A stretch of DNA of 64,000 nucleotides from Terriglobia bacterium (GTDB taxonomy: Bacteria; Acidobacteriota; Terriglobia; Terriglobales; Acidobacteriaceae): assembly GCA_020073645.1 (NCBI GenBank), contig JAIQET010000018.1, positions 1 through 64,000 on the forward strand, in the 5' to 3' direction. The notes under the pieces are model-generated. The model was not told the origin of the DNA. It made no database searches and saw only the letters and a program-made list of their open reading frames with translations. A program made the position numbers and the translations under genes. Of this stretch, positions 61,860-64,000 are shown one piece after another (positions within the stretch are counted from its first letter, which is position 1; each line of letters opens with the position of its first letter).

Positions 61860-63263
61860 ATGCATCCCCTGGAAATTGCACCCAACGAGTTTCGTCGATT
61901 GGCGGAACAGGTGGTGGACCTTGCCGTCGAGTACCTCACAGATCTGGATTCGCGCTCCACGTTCCCAGCGACCCGCGGCGCGGAGACGGAGCAGCTATTT
62001 CATACTGGACCTCCGGAAAAAGGTCTGGGAGCGGAAGCGATTGCGGTGCTGCGGCAGGTCGTCGCCCATTCGCGGGTGCAGAACGGCCGCTTCTTCGGCT
62101 ATGTGCTGGGTTCGGGGGAGCCGGTAGCCGCGATCGCGGACCTGCTGGCCAGCGTGCTCAACCAGAACGTGACGGCATGGCGCTCGGCGCCTGCGGCCGT
62201 GACTGTCGAGCGCACGGTGGTGGACTGGTTGGCGCAGGCCATTGGGTGTACCGGATTCCGCGGGAGCTTAACGGGCGGGGGTTCCTCGGCCAACCTCATG
62301 GCCCTGGCCATGGCGCGCGAGGCCAATGCTGCGGCCAATGAACGCGGGCTGGCAGGGATCCCCCAGGGCGTGGTGTATGCCTCGGATGAGGTTCACATGT
62401 CCATCGCGAAAAGCGTGGGGCTGCTGGGGATCGGAAGGGAAAACCTGCACCTGATCGCAAGCGACGAGAACTTCCGCATAATCTCCGCGCTGCTCGATCA
62501 GGCCATCCAGCGCGACCGGGCGGCGGGCAAGGTTCCGATCGCGATCGTTGCCTCGGCCGGCACGGTGAACACGGGAGCGATTGACCCCCTGCCCGAGATT
62601 GCCGCGATTGCGCGCCGCCACCAGGTGTGGTTGCACGTGGATGGAGCTTATGGCGCGCTGGCCGCCATGGCGGCCCCCGACAAGTTTGTGGGACTTGATC
62701 TGGCAGACTCGGTGTCGCTCGATCCGCACAAGTGGCTCTACCAGCCACTGGATTGTGGATGCCTGTTGTACCGTAGCGCGAGTGCAGCGCAGGGCGCATT
62801 CGCGCACACCGGCGACTACGCCAGGGCGCTTTCGCAGGATCCGATCGAGGGCTTCGCTTTCTTTGAGGAATCCCTGGAACTTTCGCGCCGGTTTCGCGCG
62901 TTGAAATTGTGGGTGTCGCTGCGCTATCACGGACTGGAGGCATTCCGGGAGGCAATACGGAAGGACTTGGAACTGGCGCAGCGGCTGGCGGCAGCAATTG
63001 CCGGCCACTCCAAACTCGAGTTGTGCGCGCCCGTGGAACTCAGCGCGGTGTGCTTTCGCTACAAAGGCAAGAATCCCGAGGAATGGAATGATCTCAACGC
63101 CGCGATTCTTCGGCACTTGATCCAGCGCGGCCATGTGTATCTTTCGAATGCGACCATTCGTGGAAAGTTCTGCCTGCGAGCGTGCCTGGTCAATCACCGC
63201 ACGACAGCGGCGGACGTAGACAGTGTGGTGGCTGAGGTGCTGGCGGCAGCGGCGGAGGTGTAA
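61860..63263 (+). CDS. PLP-dependent decarboxylase (group II/aromatic-L-amino-acid decarboxylase-like)
   Basis: GSLTGGGSSANLMALAMAREA, ASAGTVNTGAIDPLPEIAAIARRHQVWLHVDGAYG, SVSLDPHKWLYQPLDCGCLL. Confidence 0.93.
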   Translation: MHPLEIAPNEFRRLAEQVVDLAVEYLTDLDSRSTFPATRGAETEQLFHTGPPEKGLGAEAIAVLRQVVAHSRVQNGRFFGYVLGSGEPVAAIADLLASVLNQNVTAWRSAPAAVTVERTVVDWLAQAIGCTGFRGSLTGGGSSANLMALAMAREANAAANERGLAGIPQGVVYASDEVHMSIAKSVGLLGIGRENLHLIASDENFRIISALLDQAIQRDRAAGKVPIAIVASAGTVNTGAIDPLPEIAAIARRHQVWLHVDGAYGALAAMAAPDKFVGLDLADSVSLDPHKWLYQPLDCGCLLYRSASAAQGAFAHTGDYARALSQDPIEGFAFFEESLELSRRFRALKLWVSLRYHGLEAFREAIRKDLELAQRLAAAIAGHSKLELCAPVELSAVCFRYKGKNPEEWNDLNAAILRHLIQRGHVYLSNATIRGKFCLRACLVNHRTTAADVDSVVAEVLAAAAEV

Positions 63264-63382
63264 CCCGGGTTCGACCTGCGGGTAACCGGGAAAAACCGTT
63301 TACATTGCCCTCGCGCCAGAATCTTTGTAAAATCCCCCAGCCCAGGGGTGGCATCCAATAGGGTGGGGCAAGGGAACTGGCT

Positions 63383-63829
63383 ATGTCCACCGAGGAAGTA
63401 CGGACCTGCAATTTTGAGGCTGACAAGTTGCTCTTACAACTCAGGGTCACGCTGACCGCCGACAAGAATGCTGTAGACCCGCTGGTTCGAAGTGTGATGG
63501 ACATTGTGCGCCAGATGCAGTGCGCCGAGGGCAAGGAAGACGCCATCGAGCTGGCACTGGCGGAGGCGTTAGCGAATGCCGTGGTCCACGGCTGCGGTGA
63601 GGATCCGTCCAAGATTATCGAGTGCGACGTGGCCTGCGACGAAACCCACGGCATGCTGATCGTGGTGCGCGACCCCGGAAAGGGCTTCGATCCCGCTACC
63701 CTCCCCAGCCCGGTCAACGGGCAGCAGGTCTTCTCCGACCATGGGCGGGGCATTTACCTGATCAACCAATTGATGGACGAAGTGAGGTTCCTCAAGAACG
63801 GCACTGAGATCCACATGATCAAACGGTGA
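63383..63829 (+). CDS. RsbW/SpoIIAB-like anti-sigma factor (HATPase_c_2)
   Basis: EDAIELALAEALANAVVHGCGEDPSKIIE, VVRDPGKGFDPATLP, GRGIYLINQLMDEVRFLKNGTEIHMIKR. Confidence 0.93.
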   Translation: MSTEEVRTCNFEADKLLLQLRVTLTADKNAVDPLVRSVMDIVRQMQCAEGKEDAIELALAEALANAVVHGCGEDPSKIIECDVACDETHGMLIVVRDPGKGFDPATLPSPVNGQQVFSDHGRGIYLINQLMDEVRFLKNGTEIHMIKR

Positions 63830-63832
63830 AGC

Positions 63833-63988
63833 AGTCGTCAGTCGTCGGTCGTCAGTCTTCAGCCCTACCTCGCAGCCACGGATTACATTCCCACAAACGT
63901 CCGGCTGTTATTTCAATAGAAGAATCAGCGAGGGTCATCCCTAACGGCTAGGGTCCAGGGTTTGGCTGATGACTGACGACCGACGACT
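63833..63988. repeat. Inverted repeat built from AGTCGTC-type heptamers
   Basis: Left AGTCGTC AGTCGTC GGTCGTC AGTCTTC AGCC (63833-63864); right GGCT GATGACT GACGACC GACGACT (63964-63988); 26-bp arms with 1 mismatch. Confidence 0.88.
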
Positions 63989-64000
63989 GCCTCAGATCAG

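Overview
The 64 kb window is dense, GC-rich and mostly chromosomal housekeeping in gene content. It looks like Acidobacteriota (Terriglobia-like), which is inferred from gene content only. Main blocks: (i) the 3' part of a DUF5695-like gene running into an N-terminally truncated glutamine synthetase, a likely chimeric junction near 1.9 kb; (ii) glnE, icd and mdh; (iii) a phosphate/polyphosphate supercluster (pstS, ppk1, sixA, ppx, CHAD protein, pstC-pstA-pstB-phoU, phosphoesterase) with two matching PHO-box-like 11-bp direct repeats upstream of pstS and pstC, plus a small basic ORF coupled to the CHAD gene; (iv) NAD salvage (pncB with an apparent in-frame gap, nicotinamidase-like), an ABC exporter and a hybrid histidine kinase; (v) a deoxynucleoside catabolism cluster (deoC, nupC, deoA remnant) that stops beside a tRNA-Gly(CCC); (vi) a metallopeptidase homologue with HATGH in place of HExGH; (vii) an ECF sigma factor next to a Ser/Thr kinase-TPR gene, a di-haem oxidoreductase and a winged-helix/TPR regulator; (viii) NUDIX, GAF, NifU-like, HAD, MobA-like/XdhC, nuoB and PLP decarboxylase genes. 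The least explained signal is intergenic: degenerate 7-bp-unit repeats, one forming a mirror-symmetric 4+4 heptamer palindrome; a family of short hairpins with varied stems and a mostly TCC-type loop; and a ~0.5 kb cassette bounded by 29-bp inverted repeats. No CRISPR array, rRNA operon, phage or transposase gene was recognised.
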